Source: Bradyrhizobium sp. CCBAU 53338 (lineage in GTDB: Bacteria > Pseudomonadota > Alphaproteobacteria > Rhizobiales > Xanthobacteraceae). From it: 64,000 bases of DNA. Positions within the stretch are counted from its first letter, which is position 1. Every line of letters begins with the position of its first letter. The stretch lies in contig NZ_CP030048.1 of assembly GCF_015291665.1 (NCBI RefSeq), positions 3,658,001 through 3,722,000 of the forward strand, written 5' to 3'. A model generated the notes under the pieces. The model ran no database searches. It was not told the origin of the DNA and saw only the letters and a program-made list of their open reading frames with translations. The translations under genes and the position numbers were made by a program. Positions 32,787-41,765 of the stretch are shown one piece after another.

Positions 32787-32942
32787 CGAGCTGTGGAAGC
32801 CCCCAAAAGGCCCGCCGGTTCACGCTGGCGGGCCACATTATTGTACCGAATTGGAAATTATTCACTTGGCAGCAAATATCATTTGACACTTCCAAATGTT
32901 CGAGCGAAACTCCCCCTCGACGCGCCACCGTAGGATTGTCAG

Positions 32943-33662
32943 ATGCAGACGACGGATTTGTCAGATTTTCGGTGGCTTTGGCCGCTGCACGAAAACGATA
33001 GGCTGGAGTTCGCGGCAAAAGACGTTTGCCGACTTACAGGCATTGCTGCGCATTCCCTGCAGAATTGGGCCAACCGTGGTCTGCTAGACTTTTCCGGAAA
33101 ATCAAATCCCGGAAAGGGTGGTGCTCGGCTCTATTCAAAAAAGGCTGTGCTCATCATCAGATTTGCTCAAGAGATGATCACGCTTGGCTTTGAGCCATCG
33201 ATGGCCCTTGCTGTGGGTATGCTGATTGATCTCAAGCTATCGTTGGGGATTGCCAAGGCGGGGCGGCGGCATGACGCAACGCAGTTCGTATACGGTGCGA
33301 CCGCTATAATTCACCGCAAACCAAGTGCGCCGGCGACAGCCCTCTCTGAGGGCAATAGCGAGGTAGAGCACCTTGAGTCTGAATACAATAAGCTAGGGTA
33401 TGCAGTCGAAATATATGCTCGACGGGGCGAGGAGACCGATTTCGGTATTCCACTAAAAGCATTCAATCCGAGCCTTGGCGCAGCCCTTATTGTGAACGTC
33501 GGCGAACTCATCATGCAGGTTCAGAAAAAGGTGCTGCCCGATTGGCGCCGTTGGATCGAGCAGTTCAACGCGATGGACGAAGCCGCCAGAGCTACTGAAA
33601 GCGACAGAGCGAGATCTGCGCCAACTGTGAAGAGACGCTCTCGCAAGGTGCGAATTGGTTAG
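32943..33662 (+). CDS. MerR-like helix-turn-helix regulator
   Basis: 239 residues. The N-terminal 70 resemble a MerR winged helix (AKDVCRLTGIAAHSLQNWAN, then GARLYSKKAVLIIRFAQEM), with a C-terminal region lacking a known ligand domain. A TAGGA binding site precedes ATG 32943. The AT-rich stretch before it (32850-32900, with TTGGAA and TTCCAA inverted) is a likely promoter/operator region. Phage repressors and activators of this type occur in Rhizobiales islands. Confidence 0.6.
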   Translation: MQTTDLSDFRWLWPLHENDRLEFAAKDVCRLTGIAAHSLQNWANRGLLDFSGKSNPGKGGARLYSKKAVLIIRFAQEMITLGFEPSMALAVGMLIDLKLSLGIAKAGRRHDATQFVYGATAIIHRKPSAPATALSEGNSEVEHLESEYNKLGYAVEIYARRGEETDFGIPLKAFNPSLGAALIVNVGELIMQVQKKVLPDWRRWIEQFNAMDEAARATESDRARSAPTVKRRSRKVRIG

Positions 33663-33672
33663 GTCTGTCTCT

Positions 33673-34407
33673 ATGCATCTCGCCGCGACCCGAACTGAGC
33701 CGGCAATTCTTGGCGTGAATGATCTCACGCCGAGAGCGTTTGACTATGGTGATATGCCATCGGTCGAAACCACCGTCCTGCGCGCGCAGGCTGCTCGCAT
33801 CCGTAAGCTGAACAAGTCCGTGATGGCGTCGATCATCGAGATCGGCAACGACTTGATTGCGGCGAAGCAAAAATTACCACACGGCAGCTTCGCGCGCTGG
33901 ATCGAGTCCGAATGCGGCTTTTCGGACAAGACAGCCCAAAACTACATGGGCGCCGCTCGGCTCGCCGAGGGGAAAACCGAACTCATTTCGCTTTTGGCGC
34001 CGGCCGTCGCCTACAAGCTTGCTGCTAAGAGTGCCCCGCCGCCCGCCGTCGCGAATGTCATTGACCGCCTCTCCAGGGGCGAGCGCGTCTCTGAGATAGA
34101 TGTCGAGACCGAGATCATCAACGCCCGGACCAAGCAGTTCGTCGCGGCGAAAAAGGAGGCGACGCAAAAGCAACGAGCGGCCTCCATTAAGGCCAACCGC
34201 GACTGGAAGGCGGGGCAAGCTGCTCGTGAGGAGGCGGCGAGAGTGCGGCGAGAGAAATACGAGGCAGCGGCGAAGGCGATTTCGGCCCGTCTGGGCTCCG
34301 AGACGGTGGCCTGGCTATTGAGCACCATGAAGGATGCGGGCCAGGGCGACATATGGGACTCAGCAACTACAATCCTATCGCTGCTGGAAGAGGGCGGGGG
34401 TCACTAA
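33673..34407 (+). CDS. DUF3102 family protein
   Basis: 244 residues with the DUF3102 core (IIEIGNDLIAAKQKLPHGSF, then CGFSDKTAQNYMGAARLAE), a domain found on plasmids and phages and thought to bind DNA, in part similar to ParB-associated helices. The C-terminal half is a lysine/arginine-rich coiled coil. ATG 33673 is chosen; a TTG at 33655 overlapping the previous gene is possible. Confidence 0.7.
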   Translation: MHLAATRTEPAILGVNDLTPRAFDYGDMPSVETTVLRAQAARIRKLNKSVMASIIEIGNDLIAAKQKLPHGSFARWIESECGFSDKTAQNYMGAARLAEGKTELISLLAPAVAYKLAAKSAPPPAVANVIDRLSRGERVSEIDVETEIINARTKQFVAAKKEATQKQRAASIKANRDWKAGQAAREEAARVRREKYEAAAKAISARLGSETVAWLLSTMKDAGQGDIWDSATTILSLLEEGGGH

Positions 34408-34662
34408 TGTCCAGGGGCGCGCAGACGTTCAAGCAGGGTGATGTCACCAAGGCGCTGAAAGGCGCAGCGGCTGGGTGGATTGAGCGTGAAGCGCGTCGAA
34501 ATCGACTCTCAGGGAAAAATCATTCTGATTGCGGGCGAGGGGCTGCAATCTAGCGCCTCTGGCAACGAGTGGGACGCCGTGACGGATGCGGCCTCGGTCT
34601 TGGCGATCGTAAACCTCGCGGAGATCGTCAGGCGCGCCGTGGCGCTGTTTGCAGTGCAGTGA
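34407..34662 (+). pseudogene. Small conserved phage gene with an apparent frameshift
   Basis: ATG 34407 overlaps the DUF3102 stop (TAATG) and opens MSRGAQTFKQGDVTKALKGA. Near 34470-34480 the sense moves to the +1 frame, which reads LSVKRVEIDSQGKIILIAGE up to 34662. Together these give one typical small rhizobial phage protein (basic start, then RVEID..GKI.li.G). An extra base in GGCTGGGTGG could explain it. Confidence 0.5.
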
Positions 34663-34769
34663 CGGCATCCGTCATCGCCCGGAGTTAGATGGGGTTGAAC
34701 CCGGGTCCGGAAGAGAACTAGCGTTTCCGCATTGATTTGCTGCCACCCTGACGACAAGGAGAATGCAAA

Positions 34770-34931
34770 ATGATGGGACGGGAAGACATCGAGCGCGTCA
34801 TGTTGAGAATCCCGCGCGACATGAAGGCTTGGCTCGCCGGTCAGGCGCACAAGAATTGCAGCTCGCAAAACTACGAAATCGTGCGTGCCATCCGCCTAAT
34901 GATGGAAGTCGAGCAGAGGGGCGCCGCCTGA
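34770..34931 (+). CDS. Arc/CopG-type ribbon-helix-helix protein
   Basis: 53 residues with VMLRIPRDMKAWLAGQA and SSQNYEIVRAIRLMM, the beta-strand and two helices of an Arc-like DNA-binding dimer. AAGGAG eight bases upstream is a strong binding site. It is the first gene of a three-gene unit with the xis-like and int genes (TGATG overlap) and may autoregulate it. Confidence 0.75.
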   Translation: MMGREDIERVMLRIPRDMKAWLAGQAHKNCSSQNYEIVRAIRLMMEVEQRGAA

Positions 34932-35212
34932 TGTCGCGCCGCTTCCATGTCATCCCAGGGGACGTGCCCGATCATGTCGCGGCGCGTCGCATGGGCATGA
35001 CAATGGAAGCATTCATCGTCGCTCTGCCGAACTTGCTTTCGCGCGGCTTCCCGAAAGCAGATCCAGACACCGGGAATTTTGACCTCGACGCGATCGATGC
35101 GTGGCGTCGGCTTCGACATCCGCATCTCTATGGTGGCCGCGGCGAGTTTGCCGCCCGAGATGCCTCGACCGTAGTTGAAGACAGACTTGCGGCTCTGAGG
35201 GGGAAGTCATGA
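34931..35212 (+). CDS. Excisionase-like small HTH protein
   Basis: 93 residues with AARRMGMTMEAFIVALPNLL and GFPKADPDTGNFDLDAIDAW, a winged-helix (AlpA/Xis-like) pattern seen just upstream of phage integrases in Rhizobiales. It overlaps both neighbours (TGATG, ATGA). Likely directs excision; inference from position and fold. Confidence 0.6.
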   Translation: MSRRFHVIPGDVPDHVAARRMGMTMEAFIVALPNLLSRGFPKADPDTGNFDLDAIDAWRRLRHPHLYGGRGEFAARDASTVVEDRLAALRGKS

Positions 35213-36363
35213 CCAGCGTGAAGGTCCGACACTACGTCGTGAAGCGCGGCAAGGGCTTCTGGCAGCCGACACGCAGGATGAAGTCGCTAGGTTTCGGATC
35301 AGTGCCGTGCGGTCCTGATGGGCCTGGTGCATGGGCCGTTGCCGAGGAATGGAATCGGCGCTGGGATCAGACGAGGTCCGGCGCGTCACCGTCGCCGGCA
35401 ATGGTCTCGGCTCAAAATCTGTCGTTCGAGAATTCGGAGGAGTTGACCGTCTATCCACCTCGGTCTCTCGGCGATGCATTCAGAAGATACCGCAAGACCG
35501 AGGAATGGAGTCGCAAGGCGAAACGAACGCGTGAGGACTGGTGGCGCGGCTGGAAGCGCATCAAGCCAGTCTTCGGCGATGTCGATCCGAAAACAGTTCG
35601 CCTGGATGATGTCTCAGCCTGGCGGAAGTACGTCGAGGAGACCGTATCACTACAGGAGGCGCATCGGGCTCTAAAGATCTGGCGCGCAATGTGGAAGGTC
35701 GCAGCAGCGCTCCATTTTTGCACGCGCGACGACGATCCGTCGCTGGCGGTGCGCAACTCCGCTCCCAAGGGCCGCTCAGCGAAATGGGCCGAGGGCGAGA
35801 TCGCCCGGTTAGCCAAGCGAGCGTGGCGCATGGGCTACTATGGCCTCGCTGCGGCAATGGGCGTCGCCTGGGACACGCAGATGAGTCCCGGCGATGTGCG
35901 CGCCCTGCGCGCCTCTCAGGTCGCGACGGCGGGGCCGGGGACGCTGTTCTTTACCGAGCGCGGCAAGACCGGTGTGCCGGTTGGTGGCCTGCTCAGCGCG
36001 CGGTCTATGCGGCTTCTGGAGGCCTATCTGGAGAAGCTCGGCACCGAGCTGACCCGCGACGCCTACATTTTCCGGAACCGCTCAGGCCAGCCCTACAGCA
36101 AGGATACCCTAGGCGACGATTTCCGGACGGTTCGAGCGGCTGAGTTCGGCCAGCTGGAGCGCAGGATGCTGGGGCACGACTTCCGCCGATCCGGCGCCGT
36201 CGAGGCCATTGCAGGCGACGCCACGCCGGCGGCGCTGGCTCACGCGATGGGCAACACCCTGAGCGTCTCGAACACCCTGTTCGCCACCTATGTCCCGGTC
36301 AACGCGGCGACCATCAAGGCCGTTGCTGAAGCCAGGAAAAAGGGGCGCCGAGTATTGCGTTGA
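35209..36363 (+). CDS. int: Phage tyrosine-type site-specific integrase
   Basis: 384 residues. The N-terminal 150 form the arm- and core-binding domains; the C-terminal half is the catalytic domain. Box II is clear: GHDFRRSGAVEA (HxxR), then LAHAMGN and the nucleophile Tyr in ATYVPV. At box I the usual TGLR reads TQMSPGDVR, so the first Arg is shifted or replaced, a trait I believe is common in this Rhizobiales subfamily. It ends 108 bp from tRNA-Asp and is oriented toward it, the expected place of the recombinase for this att site. Confidence 0.88.
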   Translation: MTSVKVRHYVVKRGKGFWQPTRRMKSLGFGSVPCGPDGPGAWAVAEEWNRRWDQTRSGASPSPAMVSAQNLSFENSEELTVYPPRSLGDAFRRYRKTEEWSRKAKRTREDWWRGWKRIKPVFGDVDPKTVRLDDVSAWRKYVEETVSLQEAHRALKIWRAMWKVAAALHFCTRDDDPSLAVRNSAPKGRSAKWAEGEIARLAKRAWRMGYYGLAAAMGVAWDTQMSPGDVRALRASQVATAGPGTLFFTERGKTGVPVGGLLSARSMRLLEAYLEKLGTELTRDAYIFRNRSGQPYSKDTLGDDFRTVRAAEFGQLERRMLGHDFRRSGAVEAIAGDATPAALAHAMGNTLSVSNTLFATYVPVNAATIKAVAEARKKGRRVLR

Positions 36364-36382
36364 GTGAACAAAAAGGGCGCAA

Positions 36383-36415
36383 AAGTTGGAACGCGCCGGC
36401 CCTGAAGGTTGGAAC
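36383..36415. promoter_or_regulatory. Right arm-type integrase sites candidate
   Basis: AAGTTGGAACG at 36383-36393 equals the left-end copy at 20792-20802; a second AAGGTTGGAAC is at 36405-36415. They lie 37-70 bp from the att core. Confidence 0.4.
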
Positions 36416-36451
36416 AGCGAATGTCGAGAGAAACTAGGTATCTGGAAGTGA

Positions 36452-36547
<96 letters not shown>

Positions 36548-36748
36548 GTGACGCGTTGATGTCCGCGCGGAACGAGGGGGGACTTAAAGGGGGGACATGG
36601 TGAAGTCAAGGACGTTGCGTTCACGGGGGGCCAAACGCCTGTTGGAAGCGGAACGGGACCGTATCGCTACGGCCGGGCGACGGCTTCGGGGCTCCGAATC
36701 AATCAATGGTGTTACAAGCTCCACAGGCAATTTCCGGGGACATCAGGC

Positions 36749-38974
36749 TTGACCGTCGGCTCGCGCGCCTTCCAGAACGCAAGGCTCCAGAAGAAATTCA
36801 AGAAGGACGCTGATGCCGCGCTGGCGGCGGCCCATCAGGCCTATGCCAACGGGCGGCTCGCCGACGTCGAGACGCTGTGCCGGCGGATCCTCGAGGTGCT
36901 TCCGGATCAATTCGACACGCTGCATTTGCTCGGGGTCTGTCTCAGCGCCGATCCGAAGCGGCTCGACGAGGCCGAGCAGGTCCTGCGCGCAGCGATCGCG
37001 GTCAGCCCGCGCGCGGCCAACGTCTATTGCGATCTCGGCACGGTGCTGTTCGACCTCAAGCGCTATGAGGACGCCCGGGCCTGCCAGGAGAAGGGGATCG
37101 CGCTCAATCCGAACTTCGCAATGGCCCTGACCAATCTCGGCAACACGCTGATGCATCTGGCGCTGCCGCTGGAGGCGATCGGACTGCACGAGCGCGCCAT
37201 CCGCCTGAAGCCCGACTATGCCGACGCCTATTGCAATCGCGGCATGGTCGAGCTGCGGATCTGGCACTCCGAGCAAGCCTTGCAGAGCTTCGAGCGCGCA
37301 CTTGCGTTTCAGCCGAACCATCAGGAGGCCCTGGCCGGCCGCGGCATGGCCTTGCTGGAGATGCGCAATTACGCCGACGCGGAAGCTGCCCTGAACACCG
37401 CCCTGGCGATGAAGCCGAACAACGCCAAGGTCCTGGCCCATCGGGCGCGGCTCCATCTCCGGCTGATGCGCCTCGAACAAGCCGAACGCGATGTCGAGGC
37501 GGCGCTCGCGCTTGCGCCGACGCTCGAGCTGGCGCTACGCGAAAAGGCACTCGTCAGTCTCTTGCTGCACAAGCCGACACAGGCGATGGCGGCCTGCCAG
37601 AAGCTGCTCGAGCAGAATCCAAAGTCGGAAATCGCGGTCAGCTTGATGGGATCGTGCTTCGCCAGCTTCGGCGAAATTGCGACCGCGCTCGAGCATTTCG
37701 ATCGGGCGCTGGAGCTCAAGCCCGACTTTGAGGATGCGATCAACAGGAAGATCTTCGCGCTCGACTTCCTGCCCGAAGCTGATTTCGCGATGTTGCAGGC
37801 CGCGCGCAAATACTGGTGGGACAACATCGGCGGCAGGATTCCGCCACGAAGGCTTCAGCCGCGCAACCTCGATCCCGACAGGCGTCTGGTTGTGGGCTAC
37901 GTCTCAGCCGATTTCAGGCGCCACTCGGCCGCGTACATCTTCATGCCGGTGCTGCGCCACGGCGATCACGCCCATTTCGAGATCGTCTGCTATTCGTCAT
38001 CTCCGCTTCAGGACGAGATGACCGACGAATTCCGCTCGTTCGCGGACCGCTGGGTCGATGCGGTATCGATGACCGACGAACAGTTGGGGGATCGCATCGA
38101 GGCCGATGGGATCGACATCCTGGTCGATCTCTCCGGTCATTCTGCCGGCGCTCGCCTCGGGATGTTCTCGCGCAAGCCAGCGCCGATCCAGGTCTCGGCC
38201 TGGGGGGCGCCGACCGGCACGGGCCTGAAGACCATGGACTATATCTTTGCGGACCCGGTCGCGATTCCGGAAAGCGCGCGGCCGGAGTTCGCCGAGCAGA
38301 TCCACGATCTGCCGTGCATGCTGACGATGTCGGAGCCCGCACCGGCTTTGTACCGTCCGGACTTGCCGATGCTGCGCAATGGCTACGTCACCTTCGGCAC
38401 TTTCAACCGGATCGACAAGATTTCGAACGAGGTGCTGCCGGTGTGGTCACGGCTGCTGCTGGAGCTGCCGGGATCGAAGCTCGTCATCAAGCACACTGCG
38501 CTCGACGACACCGGACTCCGCGACGGCCTGATCGCCCGTTTTGTCGAACAGGGCGTCAGCCCCGATAGCTTGGTCTGCCTCGGGGCGAGTGTTCGCGAGG
38601 AGCATCTTGGGGAATATGCAGGGATCGACATCTCGCTCGACCCGTTTCCGCAGAACGGCGGCGCGGGTACCTGGGAATCCCTCCATATGGGCGTGCCCGT
38701 GATCGCCAAGCTCGGCCGGACGACCTCGGCACGGGCGGCCGGCGGCATCGTCAAGGCGATCGGGCTGGACGACTGGGTCGTGGAGAACGACGAAGCCTAC
38801 ATCGCGGTCGCAAAGCGATTTGCGGCAGACCCGGCCGGGCTGGCCGCGCTGCGGCAGGAGCTGCCGGCCCGGATCGCCGCCTCGGCGGCGGGCAATGGCG
38901 TCACCTACACCCGCCACGTGGAGGCGGCCTACCGCCAGTTCTGGCGGGACTATTGCGCCGCTCAGGCTCGTTGA
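36749..38974 (+). CDS. TPR / O-GlcNAc transferase (SPINDLY-like) protein
   Basis: 741 residues. The first half is about nine tetratricopeptide repeats (typical AYCNRGMVELRIWHSEQALQ). The second half is a GT41 catalytic domain: VVGYVSADFRRHSAAYIF, ILVDLSGHSAGARLGMF, PAPIQVSAWGAPTGTG and YVTFGTFNRIDKIS. Family enzymes add GlcNAc or fucose to protein Ser/Thr or sugars to other acceptors; bacterial targets are mostly unknown, some glycosylate adhesins or flagellin. The start is probably TTG 36749, as no suitable ATG is in frame. Followed by a hairpin terminator. Confidence 0.88.
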   Translation: MTVGSRAFQNARLQKKFKKDADAALAAAHQAYANGRLADVETLCRRILEVLPDQFDTLHLLGVCLSADPKRLDEAEQVLRAAIAVSPRAANVYCDLGTVLFDLKRYEDARACQEKGIALNPNFAMALTNLGNTLMHLALPLEAIGLHERAIRLKPDYADAYCNRGMVELRIWHSEQALQSFERALAFQPNHQEALAGRGMALLEMRNYADAEAALNTALAMKPNNAKVLAHRARLHLRLMRLEQAERDVEAALALAPTLELALREKALVSLLLHKPTQAMAACQKLLEQNPKSEIAVSLMGSCFASFGEIATALEHFDRALELKPDFEDAINRKIFALDFLPEADFAMLQAARKYWWDNIGGRIPPRRLQPRNLDPDRRLVVGYVSADFRRHSAAYIFMPVLRHGDHAHFEIVCYSSSPLQDEMTDEFRSFADRWVDAVSMTDEQLGDRIEADGIDILVDLSGHSAGARLGMFSRKPAPIQVSAWGAPTGTGLKTMDYIFADPVAIPESARPEFAEQIHDLPCMLTMSEPAPALYRPDLPMLRNGYVTFGTFNRIDKISNEVLPVWSRLLLELPGSKLVIKHTALDDTGLRDGLIARFVEQGVSPDSLVCLGASVREEHLGEYAGIDISLDPFPQNGGAGTWESLHMGVPVIAKLGRTTSARAAGGIVKAIGLDDWVVENDEAYIAVAKRFAADPAGLAALRQELPARIAASAAGNGVTYTRHVEAAYRQFWRDYCAAQAR

Positions 38975-39020
38975 TTCAATGGCTTGGCCTGAGCTCTTGA
39001 GACTCTGGCCAAAAGCAAAA

Positions 39021-39038
39021 GGCCGCCCCTAGGCGGCC
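39021..39038 (+). terminator. Hairpin between convergent genes
   Basis: GGCCGCC/GGCGGCC 7-bp stem with a 4-nt loop, A-rich on the left side and TTCGTCTC on the right. It may serve the gene to the left, or the reverse gene on the right. Confidence 0.5.
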
Positions 39039-39069
39039 GTTCGTCTCAAACCGGACCTTTTCCCCGCGA

Positions 39070-39273
39070 CTAGCGGAATTCGGACATACCCGAACTCGTG
39101 ATCACCACCGGCTTGCCGGCCTTGATCACATGGGTGGACTGGGCGGTCTGGCTGAAATCGGCATTGGTGCGGGCTGCAATTCCGAAGGCGGCGACTGCGA
39201 TGCCGGCCACCAGCGCCACCACCACGATCTTCAGGTGGGTACCCCGATCTGCAGAGTGAATTGAGTGGTTCAT
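39070..39273 (-). CDS. Small exported or membrane-anchored protein
   Basis: 67 residues with one hydrophobic segment (VVVALVAGIAVAAFGIAA) and an outside part ending ITSSGMSEFR. Similar small proteins are frequent in Bradyrhizobium; function unknown. Confidence 0.65.
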   Translation of the reverse strand: MNHSIHSADRGTHLKIVVVALVAGIAVAAFGIAARTNADFSQTAQSTHVIKAGKPVVITSSGMSEFR

Positions 39274-39509
39274 CGAAGCCTCCCGACGGGCTTTGGCGCC
39301 GTCTGTAGGCTCATGTCTTAAGGAGCATCTGTTTCCGGATCGTTTCGCGGGTTCCGCAAAATGGTTTCATCTTGCGATTTGGCTGGTTTCATCGTCCGCC
39401 CCCGGGCGGCCTTACCTGCCGCGTAATCGCGGCGGCCGCACCCCTTCATCATGATCGTTTTCGTCGGCCGCCACCGTCAGGCCGAGCGATCCGGCAAGGG
39501 AGAAGCACG

Positions 39510-40412
39510 ATGAACCGTCAAAATGTCCTCGAAGCCACGTTGCTTGGCACCGCCTTGGCGGCGGCGTCGGGTGCCGGCGCGCCCGCAGCCCAGCCGGTTG
39601 CCCGATCGCCGTTTGTCACGGCCGGGGACGGCACAAGGCTGTTCGTGCAGGACTGGGGCAGCGGCAAGCCGGTGCTGCTGCTGACGGCCTGGACCTTCGA
39701 TGCCAGCACCTGGGGCAGCCAGATTGCGGCCCTCAACGAAAGAGGCTTCCGCTGTATCGCGCCCGACCGGCGCGGGCACGGTCGCTCAGAGATGCCGTCT
39801 GCAGGCTATGATCTGGACACGCTGACCGACGACGTTGCGGCCGTGATCGAGGCGCGCGACCTGCGCGATGTGACGCTAGTCGGTTTCTCGATGGGGACGA
39901 CCGAGGCGGTGAACTACCTGGCGCGATACGGCTCGGACCGGATCGCAAAGCTGGTGCTGGTGGCGCCGACGACGCCGTTCCTGGTCAAGACCGAGGACAA
40001 TCCAGACGCGGTCCCGAAGGCCATGATCGAGGCCGACAATGCGGCCGTCGCACGCGACTTCGCGAAGTGGATCGCGGCCAACGAAGCGCCGTTCTTCACA
40101 TCAGATACGCCGGAGATCACGCGGACCTGGATCCGCGAGATGATGCTGAGCGTGCCGCTGCCGGTGGCGCTGGCATGCCGCAAGACCATCGCGTTCGCCG
40201 ATCTGCGCGCGGCTGCCGCCAGGATCGACCGCCCGACGCTGATCCTCCACGGCGACAAGGATGCCAGCGCGCCGCTGCAATTGACGGGTGCCAAGACCGC
40301 GAAGCTGATCAAAGGCAGCAAGCTTGTTGTCTACGAGGGCGCGCCGCACCCGCTGCCGCTGACGCATGGCGAGAGGCTGATTGCGGACATGCTCGCTTTC
40401 ATGAGCGTCTAG
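39510..40412 (+). CDS. Alpha/beta hydrolase (non-haem chloroperoxidase-like)
   Basis: A 300-residue hydrolase with an N-terminal Ala-rich signal-like segment. Nucleophile elbow GFSMG, acid in LHGDKDASAP and His in EGAPHPLPLTHGERL make the triad. The overall layout is of the esterase/chloroperoxidase group; exact substrate unknown. ATG 39510 follows AAGGGAGAAG. Confidence 0.85.
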   Translation: MNRQNVLEATLLGTALAAASGAGAPAAQPVARSPFVTAGDGTRLFVQDWGSGKPVLLLTAWTFDASTWGSQIAALNERGFRCIAPDRRGHGRSEMPSAGYDLDTLTDDVAAVIEARDLRDVTLVGFSMGTTEAVNYLARYGSDRIAKLVLVAPTTPFLVKTEDNPDAVPKAMIEADNAAVARDFAKWIAANEAPFFTSDTPEITRTWIREMMLSVPLPVALACRKTIAFADLRAAAARIDRPTLILHGDKDASAPLQLTGAKTAKLIKGSKLVVYEGAPHPLPLTHGERLIADMLAFMSV

Positions 40413-40418
40413 GCGCTC

Positions 40419-41711
40419 CTAGCTTGCGCGGTTGATGTCGGCGCGGATGGTCCGTGCCGCCCAGACGAACAGCAGGGCGCCGAGCGTGGTCGTGACTGCC
40501 GCCGAGAGCAGGGAATAGCGCACGGCGTCCGCGCCGTAGCTGCCCTTCAGCATGTCATTGACCACGCCGACGGCGAGCGGGCCGACGCCCTGGCCGAAGC
40601 AGGTCGCGGTGAGCGCGATCAGGGCGGAGGCGAGCGCGCGCATGCTCGGCTTTGCCACCGTCTGCGCGATCGCGAAGATCGGCCCGAGATGGAAGCCGAC
40701 CAGGAACGAGGTCAGCGCCAGCATCGCGACCATCATCTTGAAGTCCTGCGTCAGCATGCAGAGCGCAAAGACGGGGCCGGCGAGGCCAGAGGTGATCGCC
40801 GGCGCCCACAGATTCCAGCGGTCGTCGCGCCGGCTCACTCGCGCCACAACGAAGCCGCCAAGCAGTGTCCCGGCCATGCCGGCGAGGCCTTTGAACGTGC
40901 CCGCATAGGTGCCGATCTCGGCGCTCGACAGATGGTGCACGCGCGCCAGGAACGGCGGGATCCAGGCCGCGGTTGCGTAATTGGTGTAGGTGGTGAGGCA
41001 GAAGCCGATCAGCACGATGACAAAACTTTGCTGCGAGGCGAGAAAGCGGAGCGTAGCCCCGAGTGGTTCAGGCACGAAGCTTTCCTGCATCGCGCCGCGC
41101 TTCGGCTCCGAGATGGTCAGCCACACGACCAAGGCGAGCAGGATGCCCGGCACCCCGGCGACATAGAAGGCCATCCGCCAGCCATAGTGCTGGTTGACGT
41201 AGCCGCCGACGAAATAGCCCAGAAAGACGCCGAGATAGGTGCCGATGGCGTAGATGCCGAGCGCGCGCGGGCGCTCGTTCTTGGCAAAGAGGTCGGCGAC
41301 GATCGATTGCGAGGCGGGGGAGCCTGCGGACTCGCCGATGCCGACGCCAATTCTGGCGAGTGCCAGCGAGGTCACGCTCGAGGCGGCGCCGCACAGCGCC
41401 GTCATCGCGCTCCAGAACGCGAAGGCGAGCGCCACGATGTTGCGGCGGTTGAGCCGGTCGGCGACGCGCGCGATGGGAATGCCGAGCAGGGAGTAGAACA
41501 GCGCGAAGCCGAAGCCCGCGAGCAGGCCCATCATGGTGTCGCTGAGGTGAAACTCCTTCTTGATCGGCTCGATCAGGACGTTGAAGATCGTGCGGTCGAG
41601 GAAGTTCAGCGCGTAGATGATGGTGAGCAGGCCCAGCACGTAATAACGCCGCGCCGCGGGTTTCTCCGCGGCGGTCGCCTGCACCGACATCTGTGACGTC
41701 ACATCGACCAT
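40419..41711 (-). CDS. MFS transporter (spinster-like)
   Basis: 430 residues with 12 predicted membrane segments. MFS motif A appears as GIPIARVADRLNRRNIVA between segments 2 and 3, and GVGIGESAGSPAS is the spinster-type loop. It lies 54 bp after the Rieske oxygenase gene and is probably in its operon, importing the aromatic substrate or exporting a product. ATG 41711 preferred; TTG 41723 is possible. Confidence 0.88.
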   Translation of the reverse strand: MVDVTSQMSVQATAAEKPAARRYYVLGLLTIIYALNFLDRTIFNVLIEPIKKEFHLSDTMMGLLAGFGFALFYSLLGIPIARVADRLNRRNIVALAFAFWSAMTALCGAASSVTSLALARIGVGIGESAGSPASQSIVADLFAKNERPRALGIYAIGTYLGVFLGYFVGGYVNQHYGWRMAFYVAGVPGILLALVVWLTISEPKRGAMQESFVPEPLGATLRFLASQQSFVIVLIGFCLTTYTNYATAAWIPPFLARVHHLSSAEIGTYAGTFKGLAGMAGTLLGGFVVARVSRRDDRWNLWAPAITSGLAGPVFALCMLTQDFKMMVAMLALTSFLVGFHLGPIFAIAQTVAKPSMRALASALIALTATCFGQGVGPLAVGVVNDMLKGSYGADAVRYSLLSAAVTTTLGALLFVWAARTIRADINRAS

Positions 41712-41765
41712 CGCTTCCCCCAATTGTCTTTGTTGTTGTCGTTGTTCAGCCCTCGTTCGGGCTGT

